A stretch of DNA of 64,000 nucleotides from NCBI RefSeq assembly GCF_039529295.1, contig NZ_BAAAMN010000008.1, positions 1 through 64,000 on the forward strand. The letters are read 5' to 3'. Position 1 is the stretch's first letter; every line of letters begins with the position of its first letter. Shown one piece after another: positions 50,956 to 60,664 of this stretch. The position numbers and the translations under genes are program-made. A model generated the notes under the pieces. It was given only the letters and a program-made list of their open reading frames with translations. It had not been told where the DNA came from and did no database searches. This stretch comes from Yaniella flava (GTDB lineage Bacteria > Actinomycetota > Actinomycetes > Actinomycetales > Micrococcaceae).

Positions 50956-52011
50956 ATGACCACCCCGCAACGATTCACCGTGCCCGGGACCGATCCACAT
51001 TTCGCCTCCGATAACATTGCCGGGGCGCATCCAGAAATCATGGCAGCGCTTGCCGATGCCAACACCGACGCTGCCGCCTACGGTGGGGATCCGATCACCG
51101 AGGACTTCCACCAGATGATCGATACCGTCTTTGGGACCGGGGCGTATGGGTTTCCGGTCTTCAATGGCACCGGTGCCAATATTGTGGCGCTGCAGGCGGT
51201 ATCGCATCCGCACAGCTCAGTGATTTGTGCCGATACGGCCCACGTATACACCTCGGAGTCCTCAGCCCCGGTGCGCGCCGGCATCAGCTTGAAGCCCCAG
51301 CCGCACCGCAACGGCAAACTCGACCCCGCAGACGTCGAAGCGGTCCTGGCGTCTGATCTGGGCAATCCGCAGTCGACTCAGCCCACCGCGGTGTCCATTT
51401 CACAGGTCACAGAAATGGGGACGGTCTATACGGTTGCTGAGATGACAGCACTGTGCAATGCCGTCCACGAAGCTGGTCTGGCCATTCACATGGACGGCGC
51501 CAGACTCGCACAAGCCGCAGCCGCGCTCGGACTGGACCTACACGGGGCCACGACCGCCCTGGGTGTGGATATTTTATCACTGGGCGCTACGAAGAATGGT
51601 GCGCTGGGGGCCGATGCGGTCGTCGTCCTATCGAATCGGGTACAACAAGCTGCCCTGGCCCCGATCATCAAATACACCACCCAGCTGTCGTCAAAAACCA
51701 GCTTCCTCTCGGCACAGCTCAACGCCATGTTTGGTACGTCGCTGTGGCACCGCAATGCGACCACCGCCAACACGGCAGCACAACAACTGGCGCACGGTCT
51801 AGCAGCAATCCAAGACGTGGAAGTCCCGACACCGGATGCGACTACGGTGCTGGCCGCCATGCCCGAAACCCTGGTGGCGCGGCTGCACGAACACTACGTG
51901 GCCCACCTCTGGGGACACGATGCGACCGGACGACCGATTGTTCGACTGGTGTGTTCTTGGGCAACGACCCCACAGAAGGTCGACGAGCTGCTGCAGGTGC
52001 TCAGCCCCTAG
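50956..52011 (+). CDS. ltaE: Low-specificity L-threonine aldolase
   Basis: PLP fold-type I enzyme that splits threonine or allo-threonine to glycine and acetaldehyde. 351 residues from ATG 50956; an in-frame ATG at 50944 (MPNN) is equally possible and would overlap the previous stop. Motifs: FASDNIAGAHPEIMAALADA, FPVFNGTGANIVALQAV, GLAIHMDGARLAQAAAALG and the PLP lysine in DILSLGATKNGALGADAV. Co-directional with the thioesterase. Confidence 0.9.
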   Translation: MTTPQRFTVPGTDPHFASDNIAGAHPEIMAALADANTDAAAYGGDPITEDFHQMIDTVFGTGAYGFPVFNGTGANIVALQAVSHPHSSVICADTAHVYTSESSAPVRAGISLKPQPHRNGKLDPADVEAVLASDLGNPQSTQPTAVSISQVTEMGTVYTVAEMTALCNAVHEAGLAIHMDGARLAQAAAALGLDLHGATTALGVDILSLGATKNGALGADAVVVLSNRVQQAALAPIIKYTTQLSSKTSFLSAQLNAMFGTSLWHRNATTANTAAQQLAHGLAAIQDVEVPTPDATTVLAAMPETLVARLHEHYVAHLWGHDATGRPIVRLVCSWATTPQKVDELLQVLSP

Positions 52012-52060
52012 CGCGGGTCCTACTCGTGTTTGTCCTAAATGTTGACATTACGTCTTAACC

Positions 52061-52100
52061 ACCGGTGGCCCGTAGATTAATCAATCTACGGGCCACCGGT
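52061..52100. terminator. 18-bp perfect hairpin between convergent genes
   Basis: ACCGGTGGCCCGTAGATT and its exact reverse complement are separated by AATC. The hairpin lies between ltaE (plus) and the large GH92 gene (minus) and can stop transcription from both sides. A T-run is weak on either side, so it could act with Rho. Confidence 0.85.
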
Positions 52101-52148
52101 TCAGCACCGTTGCGGGGCTGAGTTTATTGCTGGTTCACAGCAAGGTGC

Positions 52149-55100
52149 CTAGTGTTTGCTGACCCTCTGGTGACGAATCACTAACACGGCACCCAGTGCG
52201 ATCAACACCATGCCCAATATCCACGGCAACCACATGTTGGCACCGGTATTGGCCAGATCGTTCTGGTCACCGGAAGAACCATTGTCGTCCGACGCCTCCC
52301 CATCGTTGGGACCACTGGACTCGGTGTGCGAAGTAGCGCCGGGTTCGTCCGTGGCGTTCTCCGTTGGATCACCCGATCCGGTGTCTGTAGGGGTTTGGGT
52401 CGGTTCGGTTGGTTCCTCGGTCGGGGTTTCACCGTCACCTGGTTCATCGCTTTCACCCGGGGTTTCACCATCGCCTGGTTCTTCACCTTCACCCGGTGTT
52501 TCACCATCACCTGGCTCTTCACCTTCACCCGGTTCTTCAGGTGAGGTGACGGTTACGGTTGAGCGCGCGGTTGCGGTGCTGCCGTAGTCGTCGGTGACGG
52601 AGTACACCAGCACATAGGTGCCCGCTTCAGGTAGCGCCATGCGTAGGAGACTTGCTCCTTCCTCCACGGTAATGCTGTCGGTTATATCTTGACCGTTGGC
52701 ATCGGTGGCAGTAACACCTTCCAGTGGGTCGAATTCGACCCCTGCGATTTCGGTGCGTTCTGCTGGGACACCACCGAGGGTCGGTGGTACCGCGGTCACA
52801 GTCACCTGAGTCGTGGCTGTGGTTTCAAGCTCCGAGGCATCCTTGACGGTATAGACCAATTCATAGGTCCCTGGCGTAGCGGTGTCTACTGAGCCGTCGA
52901 CGGTGATGGCTGAGGTCAGATCCCCACCGGACGCGTCGGTGGCAGTAATGCCCTCCAACGGTTCGAATGGCTGGCCCTGGGCCACCTCGACTTCCTCGTG
53001 TACACCTTCCAGTTCAGGCGCGGTAGCGTCCTGAGTAATGGTGACTTGGTCAATCATGGTGCGATCGAACGTCTGATAGGTGCTCAGAGTAAGTGCCTCA
53101 GGCGAGACGTCGATGTCGGTGTACTGCGGCTGATTGGATTGATCCTTGACCGCAGCGTCCGGTGAATTGTCGTCGATGCCGTAGAACTTACTGCCCGAAG
53201 CGGAGTTCGCCGTCAAGTACAGCACTTCCCCGTCTTCGGGAGTCAGTGTGACCCCGGATTCCTGCTGAGCTTCCAGATCGCCGGCCGGTTCGGTACCGTC
53301 CATCAAGTAGCTACGGGTGTAAATGTGGTCGTGTCCTGAGAGTACCAAGTCCACGCCCAATTCGCTCATGACCGGCGCTAATGCTTCGCGACGCTCGATA
53401 ACATCGGTCTCCACGGAGTGGAATGCTGCCGAGTAGATCGAGTGGTGCCAGGTGGCTACCGTCCAGTTGACGTCATCACCGTGCTCTTCTACTACCTCGC
53501 GCACAAACTCGATGTGGTCTTCTTCGCCTGGGCTGCGAGCGTTGGAGTTCAGGTTGAGGTACAGCACATCGTTGTAGATGTACCAGTAGTTCCCACCAGC
53601 ACGTCCTTCAACGTCCTCATAGCCATGCTCGGTTGAGCGGTTGGGGATATTGAAGTGGGCGTCATATGCCTGCGACTGATTGTCATGGTTGCCGGGCACA
53701 ACCGCCCACGGGAGTTGCTTGAGCAGTTCAGGTTCCAGGAATGCCGCATACTCGTCTTCGGAGGTGTGGCTTTCCACTTGATCACCGCCAGAAACAATCA
53801 GCGAAGTGTCCGGTTCCAGATCCGCAATGGTACCCAATGCGGTATCCCAGCGTTCACCGTCGGTTTCCCAGTTTCCTGAGGCACCGATCTGAGCATCCGA
53901 GAGGAAAACGAAACTGAAGGTTTCGTCGTATGTGCCGGTCCACAACTCGTAGGAGCGTGACCATCCCATCTCATCATTCCCCACCCGGTATAGGTACGAG
54001 GTGTCTTCAGCGAGCCCTTCCAGGGTGGCTTTATTGGAGAATCGTTGATCGGGCGCCTGGTTGGTTTCAGCCTCTACGATGCTAGCTTCGGCTTCCGGGA
54101 AGTCCTCAGAAGTCCTTGCGCTGGTCGGAGCTATCTGCACCTGTGCAGGCACTTCTCGGTCGGTATAGAATGTCAGGTTCCGTTCAGTCTGATCAGCACC
54201 TACCGTCAGCACCACATCAGAGACCGCTGCCGGTGCGTCACTGGCGACGACACTGAGTTCTTCAAGCTTCATGAAGATGTCCGAGCTACCTGCGTTGGTG
54301 TTGTGCACTTGCACGGCAATTGTGTTGGTGCCGGAGCGCAACACCTCAGCGTCGACGGAGAAGGTGTCCACCGAGGGGTTGGATTCGTTATCACCGGCGT
54401 ACACCATGTTGGTTTCGGCCGCATCGATACGACCATCACGAAAGCCCGCGACCTGTTCACCATTCACGTAGACCCGGGCGGCATCGTCATAAGCAAGACG
54501 TCCGCTCAATGATTCGACACGTTCTAGCAGCTCGTCGTCGAGCTCAACGGTAGTGCGGAAGAAGAACGCCTCCTTATTATCGGTGGTGTCCTCCTTGTAC
54601 TGGTCTACCAAGGTGGCCGGGGTATAGCCACCACCGAGGTCAGCGATCTCGCCACGTTTGGCACCGAAGCTATCACTGCCAGTACTCCATTCGGAATCAT
54701 CGAAGTCTTCAGCTGTCCAGGCCGTCTTGGAATCAAGGCCTTCGGCTGGATCGTCACCGGTGTCAGAGTAGCGCCACTGCGTCTCTTCGGTGATCAGCTC
54801 AGTGCCTTCCAGATCCGGTGCCTCCGGGATTGTGGGCTCGGTTGGAGCCTGCGGAGTCGGACGGGTCGGCAGCTGCGTTGCAGGGTCCTCGGGGTTCTCC
54901 GGATCTTCGTCTTGCGTCGCAACCGGACGTAGGGCCACATCGAAGATGTGCATGATGCCCTGGCTCACCTCGGTTGGGAGGGTCACGCTGCTCACGGTCT
55001 TGTCCTCATCCAGCGGGACAACTGAGGTTCCGAATACCACCGGTGCGGCAGAATCGGAGCCACCATCGAGGGTGTTGCGCTGGGTGAGTTCAATCAATCG

Positions 55101-57842
55101 GACGTTGCCGGGCTCTATGGAGCCTGGAACCCAGTCACTGAATCGCACATCGACGTCCTGCGTCGTACCATCGGTGTAGGTCACTTCTGCGGTACCACGG
55201 GAGGGACCATTTGTGGCCAGGCCCATGAACGAAATACCAGAGGCAGGAGTGTCTTCAAAATCCAGCACCTGACCATTGGGAATCCAGTGGTCGGCTTCGC
55301 CCGGCGCGGTATCCGGCCAGGTAAAGGTCACGCCCGTTTCACCCATGCTGATTTCTGCCCCGCCGGTGACACCGGCGGCTTCAAGATCCTGACGGGACAA
55401 CCCGGTACCACCGCCGTCAAGGCCGCCCATGTTGACTGCACCGTCATTGGTGGTGCCAACGGAGTTCCGGACGTTTTCGCCATGATCATAGGAGGGTGGA
55501 ACGTCGTCTTCACCGGTGCCCCATGATCCTGGCTCAGTGTCCATCGTGAAGTCGAGGGTGCCGCCGCCGTTCTGCATGAACGAAGCCGGCAGCCATGATG
55601 CGGTCTGGGAGGTGCCGTTGACGGACAGTCCCGTCGCGTACTTGGTGGTCGAGCCGGCGCCGGGCGCGTTGATCTCAACCGTCCGGTCAGAACCCTGGGA
55701 TGAGATGGTTATGGACTCGAACATTGGGGCGGAAACGACCATATCGGCGGTGCCCCAGATGGCTGGCATCATGCCAATATTTGCCCACACGTACCAGGCG
55801 CTCAGCGACCCCAAGTCGTCGTTGCCATAGAGTCCGCTCGGGGTGGTGTCGAACAGCTCAGTTGTGGCACGGTACAAGGTATCAGTGGTCTTGGCAGGAT
55901 CCTGCAGCCAGTTGTACACCCAAGGCAGGATGAAACTTGGTTGGTTGGCCAAGTAAGCGGTCTCACTGAAGGCACCCCCATCCAGATCCTCCAACACGGC
56001 ATCGAGCTCTTCGGTGGCCGTTTCAACACCACCGCGGGCTTCGATCAGTGCGTCCATGTTCTGGGTGACATTGAAGCCGTACTGCTTGCCGGTGGACTGT
56101 TCGAACTGATTGCCTTGCGTATTCAGCGGCGCATTGATGAAGCCGTTCTTATCGCGACCGTCGATATGTTCACGGGCGAAGTTGAACACGTTCTTCCAGT
56201 TTTGCCCTCGTTGAGAGAACAGGTCATATGCTTCCTCGTCGCCGAGACGTTGGGCCAGCTGCGCGATCGAGAAGTCGTTGGTCGCGTATTCAAGCGTGCG
56301 TGAGGTCGCAGCGTTATTCCGGTCTGCCGGGACCCAGCCCAACACTCCGTAAATCGCGGCATCCGAGCGGGCGGAGTCGGTAGCCGGAAGCGATTGCGAT
56401 TGCACCATGGATTCCAGCGCAGCTTCACGATTGTAGTCGGTCGAGCCGAAATCATCGATGCTGGCGACGATCGTTTGGAGGGAGTCGCCGCTCATTTTGG
56501 TCTGGACCCGGTTGTAGGTCGGCCAGCTGGTCCACTGCCCGGACTGTTCTACCATGGCCACGATGGACTGGTTGATGTCTGATCCTCGCTCAGGGAAGAG
56601 CATCGCCAGCAGTTGGGCCTGACCGCGGTACATATCCCAACCGGAGAAGTTGACGTAAAAGTCTCGCCCATCTTCGATTTGGTGGACCTCGTCGTCAAAG
56701 CCACGATACCTACCGTCGGCATCTTGGAAAGTGTTCGGGTGCAATAGTGCGTGATACAGCGCAGTGTAGAGTTTCACCCGTTCGTCCTCGGTGCCGCCCT
56801 GAGCGTCGACGGTGCCTAGGGCTTCTTCCCAGGTACCTCGGGCTTGTGCTCGTATTTCGTCGAAGTCCACGTCCTGCGTCTCCGAGGAAGCATTATTGCG
56901 GGCACCTTCCACGGAAACATAGCTCAGTCCGGTTTTGGACGTAACATCCGCACCGTCTTCGAAGGTCAGCCACATACCACTGCCGTGCGCGGATTCTGTT
57001 GAGGCAACCGTGTCACCGGTTTCCATGCCTACAGCGTCCCAGGTGCCATAAGCCTCCACCTGCTGATCGAAGGTGGCAGAGAAATACGCGGTGTAGGGGT
57101 CCCCACCATTGCACACGATATTTGCGGTCACGCTACCGCTCAGTTCACCGGTTTCCGGATCAAACGCAATATCGGCATATGAAACGTCGTTATTCGAACC
57201 TGCCGCATCAAACATCAGCGTAGCGTTGTCGTCGAAAGCATACCGGCTCACCGATGTACGGGTGGTGCTGGTGAGCTCTACATCGACGCCGTCTTCCAGG
57301 CCCACGGAGTAATACCCGGGCTCGGCGGCTTCGTCCTCATGCTTAAAATCGAGGAAGTACTCACTGATCGACTCGGCAGGGTTGGTAGGCAGCACATCTG
57401 ACTCGCCCATCTCACCGGTGTACGGCATGACCGGAAAATCGAATCCGCCATAGTTGGAGCGGCAACCTGTTCCGGACAAGCGCGTCATTCCGAAACCACG
57501 TAGCTGATCAGCGGAATACTCGTAACCGCCGAACTGCTCACCATCTTCGGTTTTATACGTAGTCGGACTGGATTGCACCATCCCGAAGGGAACCGTGGCG
57601 CCCGGGTAAGTATTACCGTAATGATCGTTACCACGACCACCGTTGTCGTGGTCAAATCCGGTGCCAATGAACTGATCCACCGCATCGAATGCAGTAATGT
57701 CTGATGACGGTTCCGCGTGGCTGACAGGGGCCGACACTAGCCCGGCTGCAGCAACGGCCGCCACGATGGTCGCGGCCATACCAGTACGGAATCTTCGAGG
57801 AATCCGTAAGGTGACAGGCCGCCCTTCAAAATCTGTGGGCAT
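52149..57842 (-). CDS. Wall-anchored GH92 alpha-mannosidase fused to a metallophosphoesterase (1897 aa)
   Basis: Predicted extracellular enzyme for phosphorylated mannan-type glycans. From ATG 57842 (GGAAAGGAA upstream) a signal peptide (about 1-43) is followed by a GH92 N-terminal domain (DQFIGTGFDHDNGGRGNDHY, GFGMTRLSGTGC) and catalytic domain (HALLHPNTFQDADGRYRGF, FSGWDMYRGQAQL, YGNDDLGSLSAWYVWANIG). Then come carbohydrate-binding-like beta domains (about 820-1200), an FN3-like region and a calcineurin-type phosphoesterase with FLSDAQIG, SGGDQVESH, VVPGNHDNQ, ATWHHSIYS and LSGHDHIYTRSYL. Two Ig-like repeats, a Gly/Glu/Pro repeat linker, LANTGAN, a hydrophobic helix and RHQRVSKH finish it: a LAxTG sortase signal. 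The fusion of mannosidase and phosphatase on one wall protein is notable. Confidence 0.92.
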   Translation of the reverse strand: MPTDFEGRPVTLRIPRRFRTGMAATIVAAVAAAGLVSAPVSHAEPSSDITAFDAVDQFIGTGFDHDNGGRGNDHYGNTYPGATVPFGMVQSSPTTYKTEDGEQFGGYEYSADQLRGFGMTRLSGTGCRSNYGGFDFPVMPYTGEMGESDVLPTNPAESISEYFLDFKHEDEAAEPGYYSVGLEDGVDVELTSTTRTSVSRYAFDDNATLMFDAAGSNNDVSYADIAFDPETGELSGSVTANIVCNGGDPYTAYFSATFDQQVEAYGTWDAVGMETGDTVASTESAHGSGMWLTFEDGADVTSKTGLSYVSVEGARNNASSETQDVDFDEIRAQARGTWEEALGTVDAQGGTEDERVKLYTALYHALLHPNTFQDADGRYRGFDDEVHQIEDGRDFYVNFSGWDMYRGQAQLLAMLFPERGSDINQSIVAMVEQSGQWTSWPTYNRVQTKMSGDSLQTIVASIDDFGSTDYNREAALESMVQSQSLPATDSARSDAAIYGVLGWVPADRNNAATSRTLEYATNDFSIAQLAQRLGDEEAYDLFSQRGQNWKNVFNFAREHIDGRDKNGFINAPLNTQGNQFEQSTGKQYGFNVTQNMDALIEARGGVETATEELDAVLEDLDGGAFSETAYLANQPSFILPWVYNWLQDPAKTTDTLYRATTELFDTTPSGLYGNDDLGSLSAWYVWANIGMMPAIWGTADMVVSAPMFESITISSQGSDRTVEINAPGAGSTTKYATGLSVNGTSQTASWLPASFMQNGGGTLDFTMDTEPGSWGTGEDDVPPSYDHGENVRNSVGTTNDGAVNMGGLDGGGTGLSRQDLEAAGVTGGAEISMGETGVTFTWPDTAPGEADHWIPNGQVLDFEDTPASGISFMGLATNGPSRGTAEVTYTDGTTQDVDVRFSDWVPGSIEPGNVRLIELTQRNTLDGGSDSAAPVVFGTSVVPLDEDKTVSSVTLPTEVSQGIMHIFDVALRPVATQDEDPENPEDPATQLPTRPTPQAPTEPTIPEAPDLEGTELITEETQWRYSDTGDDPAEGLDSKTAWTAEDFDDSEWSTGSDSFGAKRGEIADLGGGYTPATLVDQYKEDTTDNKEAFFFRTTVELDDELLERVESLSGRLAYDDAARVYVNGEQVAGFRDGRIDAAETNMVYAGDNESNPSVDTFSVDAEVLRSGTNTIAVQVHNTNAGSSDIFMKLEELSVVASDAPAAVSDVVLTVGADQTERNLTFYTDREVPAQVQIAPTSARTSEDFPEAEASIVEAETNQAPDQRFSNKATLEGLAEDTSYLYRVGNDEMGWSRSYELWTGTYDETFSFVFLSDAQIGASGNWETDGERWDTALGTIADLEPDTSLIVSGGDQVESHTSEDEYAAFLEPELLKQLPWAVVPGNHDNQSQAYDAHFNIPNRSTEHGYEDVEGRAGGNYWYIYNDVLYLNLNSNARSPGEEDHIEFVREVVEEHGDDVNWTVATWHHSIYSAAFHSVETDVIERREALAPVMSELGVDLVLSGHDHIYTRSYLMDGTEPAGDLEAQQESGVTLTPEDGEVLYLTANSASGSKFYGIDDNSPDAAVKDQSNQPQYTDIDVSPEALTLSTYQTFDRTMIDQVTITQDATAPELEGVHEEVEVAQGQPFEPLEGITATDASGGDLTSAITVDGSVDTATPGTYELVYTVKDASELETTATTQVTVTAVPPTLGGVPAERTEIAGVEFDPLEGVTATDANGQDITDSITVEEGASLLRMALPEAGTYVLVYSVTDDYGSTATARSTVTVTSPEEPGEGEEPGDGETPGEGEEPGDGETPGESDEPGDGETPTEEPTEPTQTPTDTGSGDPTENATDEPGATSHTESSGPNDGEASDDNGSSGDQNDLANTGANMWLPWILGMVLIALGAVLVIRHQRVSKH
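52425..52545 (-). repeat. Degenerate tandem repeat in the wall linker of the GH92 protein
   Basis: The linker encodes PGEGEEPGDGETPGEGEEP and similar blocks (12-residue period PGEGEEPGDGET, about 3 copies), followed by Pro/Thr-rich segments. On the DNA the repeats differ slightly. It spans the cell wall between the Ig-like domains and the sorting signal and could vary in length between strains. Confidence 0.8.
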
Positions 57843-58135
57843 GAATGAGTTCCTTTCCAAGGGAGAGCGTGCAAGTGAGTCGGCGGTGCTATCACACCGC
57901 CACATTGCTGAGCGTAACCAGGCCACTTGTCTAGCGCATGAACAATAAGTACACGAAGGTAAAATTGAAACGTTCGTAGGAGAAAACACGCTGCATACCG
58001 AGGCGCTTCCTGCGTGAGAATCGCACCGCCGTCCACCACAGCAGCCGTGTTATTTCTGTTACTCACGCCTCAGACAGCCGGCACTCCACTATATTAAGTA
58101 CAGCACCACTTCACTTATTCACACCAGGAGCCGCT

Positions 58136-58930
58136 ATGACGACACCACCAGCGACCACCACCCTGACGCAATTGGCCGCCGGGCTTGCCGATCAGGCAGT
58201 CAACATCGTTGACCTAACCAATACGTTGTCAGCGTCGACGCCGACCCTGCGCCTGCCCGAACCGTTTTCGAATCTGGATGATTTCAGCCTGCAAAACGTT
58301 GCACGGTTCGACGAGGCCGGTCCGATGTGGGCACATAATAACTTCTCCCAGGGTGAGCACGTCGGCACGCACATCGATGCACCCATCCACTGGATTTCCG
58401 GCCGAGATGGCAAAGATGTGGCCCAGATCGAACCGGAGCGTTTGGTTGGGCCCGCCGTCGGGCTAGATTTCAGTACCGAGTCAGCCCAGGATCCCGATTT
58501 TCTGATCGAGGTCGAACACATCCAAGCTTGGGTTGCCGAACACGGTCCCCTACCCGAAAACGGCTGGCTGCTGTTTCGGACGGGGTGGGATCAATACGCC
58601 CACGATCAAGCAGCATTTTTGAACGCCGATGCAACGGGTTCCCACACGCCAGGGTTCTCGGCCGAGTGCTCGCGCTGGTTGGCCGAGGAAACGACGATCT
58701 CGGGAATCGGCGTGGAAACTGTGGGCATTGACCAGGGCAACGCCGCCGAACTCGATCCACCCTTTCCCATGCACTATCACCTGCTGGGTAACGATAAATA
58801 CGGCATCACCTCGCTGCAGAACCTGGCGAAACTGCCAACGCGCGGGGCGGTCATTATCGTGTCGCCGTTGCCGATTGTTGGCGGGACCGCCTCACCGTGC
58901 CGCGTGTTCGCACTGGTGGAGGGGGCATGA
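58136..58930 (+). CDS. Cyclase-family hydrolase (kynurenine formamidase/isatin hydrolase-like)
   Basis: 264 residues with the family metal motif SQGEHVGTHIDAPIHWISGR and a later VGIDQGNA. Such metal hydrolases include kynurenine formamidase and isatin hydrolase. CAGGAGCCGCT precedes the ATG. The stop overlaps the start of the TPP-enzyme gene (ATGA), so both act together. An isatin or alpha-ketoacid pathway is one guess; no other pathway gene is adjacent. Confidence 0.8.
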   Translation: MTTPPATTTLTQLAAGLADQAVNIVDLTNTLSASTPTLRLPEPFSNLDDFSLQNVARFDEAGPMWAHNNFSQGEHVGTHIDAPIHWISGRDGKDVAQIEPERLVGPAVGLDFSTESAQDPDFLIEVEHIQAWVAEHGPLPENGWLLFRTGWDQYAHDQAAFLNADATGSHTPGFSAECSRWLAEETTISGIGVETVGIDQGNAAELDPPFPMHYHLLGNDKYGITSLQNLAKLPTRGAVIIVSPLPIVGGTASPCRVFALVEGA

Positions 58931-60567
58931 CCACCGTTGCCCAACAAATCGGTGCCCTACTGGGACAGCTTGGCGTTGGCCACAGCTTCGGTGTGGTGGG
59001 TTCCGGCAATTTTCATTTGACCAACGCCCTGCGTGATGCCGGTGTGCCCTTCACTGCCACCCGACACGAAGGTGGGGCCGCCACGATGGCCGACGCATAT
59101 GCTCGCATGTCGGGCAAGGTTGCCGCCGTCTCGCTCCACCAGGGATGCGGGCTGACCAATGCGGCAACCGGGATCGGTGAGGCGGCCAAATCCGATAGTC
59201 CGGTGCTCGTGCTCGCCGCAGAAGCCTCCCGCGGGGCGGTGCACTCGAACTTCGCGATGGACCAAGACGGGTTCGCCACGAGTTTGGGCGCCAAGGCACA
59301 TCGCGTGCACACCCCCGAAACTGCCGTGGCCGATACCCTGCGCGCCTACCGCACGGTCCTGCGGGAGCGTTCCACCGTCGTGCTCAATCTCCCTTTGGAC
59401 GTGCAAGATGCCCCAGCCGTGGGCAGCATCGCGGAACTGGCCGTCGAAGCCGCCCCCGCACAACGCCCAGACCAGCGCTCACTGGCCCAGCTGGTCGAGT
59501 TGCTGCAAGCCGCCGAACGCCCCGTGTTCCTGGCGGGTCGCGGAGGGCGCAACGCAAAGTCCGAGATCACCGCACTGGCGCAACAGTCCGGAGCGTTACT
59601 GGCCACCAGCGCCGTGGCCAAGGGCCTATTCAACGACGACGCGTTCAACCTCGGCATCTCGGGTGGCTTTTCGTCGCCGCTCACGGCCGAGCTCATCACT
59701 CACGCCGATCTCATCGTGGCGTTCGGCAGCGCGTTGAATATGTGGACGATGCGGGGCGGCAAACTCATCGGTGCAAACACCAAGGTCGTCCAGGTTGATA
59801 CCGATGATGCCGCTATCGGCGCGCACCGTCCCGTGACTCTGGGCGTGGTGGCAGATGCTGCCGCGACAGCAACCGATGTTATGGCGCGGTTGAGCAAGGA
59901 TCAACCGCGGCGGTACCGCACCGACAACATTCGAGAGCGTATTGCCACCGGCGCCCGCTGGGACCAAACCGAGACCCCAGATATCGGGGTTGCCGGTCAA
60001 CTTGTGGACCCGCGCGAGGTCACGAAGCGACTCAACGAGCTCCTGCCGGACGAGCGCGTCGTCGCCATCGATTCGGGGAATTTTATGGGCTACCCGTCCC
60101 AGTATTTGGATGTCCCCGACGAATTTGGCTTCTGTTTCACCCAGGCCTTCCAATCCATCGGGCTGGGGCTCTACACCACCCTGGGTTCGGCTTTTGCTCA
60201 ACCCGACCGGTTGCCCGTGCTCGGAACCGGCGATGGAGGATTTTTGATGGCCATCCACGAATTAGAAACCGCGGTACGCCACCGCATCCCTTTGGTCGTC
60301 CTGGTGTACAACGATGCGGCCTACAGTGCAGAGATTCATCACTTCGGCGATGACCACGATTTGGACACCGTCGTCTTCCCGGACACTGACATCGCCTCCA
60401 TCGCACGTGGTTTTGGCGCCGAGGCCATCACCGTCAAAGACGTCGCGGACCTGAACTACGTCACCCAATGGCTGGACTCCTCACCCACCGCTCCCCTGGT
60501 CATCGACGCGAAGATCGCCAACGATGGCGGCTCGTGGTGGTTGGCCGAAGCCTTCCAGGGCCACTAA
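58927..60567 (+). CDS. Thiamine-diphosphate-dependent enzyme (acetolactate synthase/decarboxylase-like)
   Basis: 546 residues with three ThDP domains. The catalytic Glu is in TATRHEGGAATMADAYARMS; SLHQGCGLTNAATGIGEA and the ThDP motif LGTGDGGFLMAIHELETAVR followed by VVLVYNDAAYSAE are clear. It might be a 2-oxoacid decarboxylase or acetolactate-synthase-like enzyme acting on the product of the cyclase-family hydrolase. Exact reaction unknown. The ATG at 58927 overlaps the upstream stop. Confidence 0.82.
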   Translation: MTTVAQQIGALLGQLGVGHSFGVVGSGNFHLTNALRDAGVPFTATRHEGGAATMADAYARMSGKVAAVSLHQGCGLTNAATGIGEAAKSDSPVLVLAAEASRGAVHSNFAMDQDGFATSLGAKAHRVHTPETAVADTLRAYRTVLRERSTVVLNLPLDVQDAPAVGSIAELAVEAAPAQRPDQRSLAQLVELLQAAERPVFLAGRGGRNAKSEITALAQQSGALLATSAVAKGLFNDDAFNLGISGGFSSPLTAELITHADLIVAFGSALNMWTMRGGKLIGANTKVVQVDTDDAAIGAHRPVTLGVVADAAATATDVMARLSKDQPRRYRTDNIRERIATGARWDQTETPDIGVAGQLVDPREVTKRLNELLPDERVVAIDSGNFMGYPSQYLDVPDEFGFCFTQAFQSIGLGLYTTLGSAFAQPDRLPVLGTGDGGFLMAIHELETAVRHRIPLVVLVYNDAAYSAEIHHFGDDHDLDTVVFPDTDIASIARGFGAEAITVKDVADLNYVTQWLDSSPTAPLVIDAKIANDGGSWWLAEAFQGH

Positions 60568-60664
60568 CCGCACGGGCCGTTTTGTGTTCACCCGTGACTC
60601 ATCCCCTATCCGCGGCCGCTTGAGGTGACTATTGTGTGAGGCAACCAAACTTTAAGGAGCGGTT

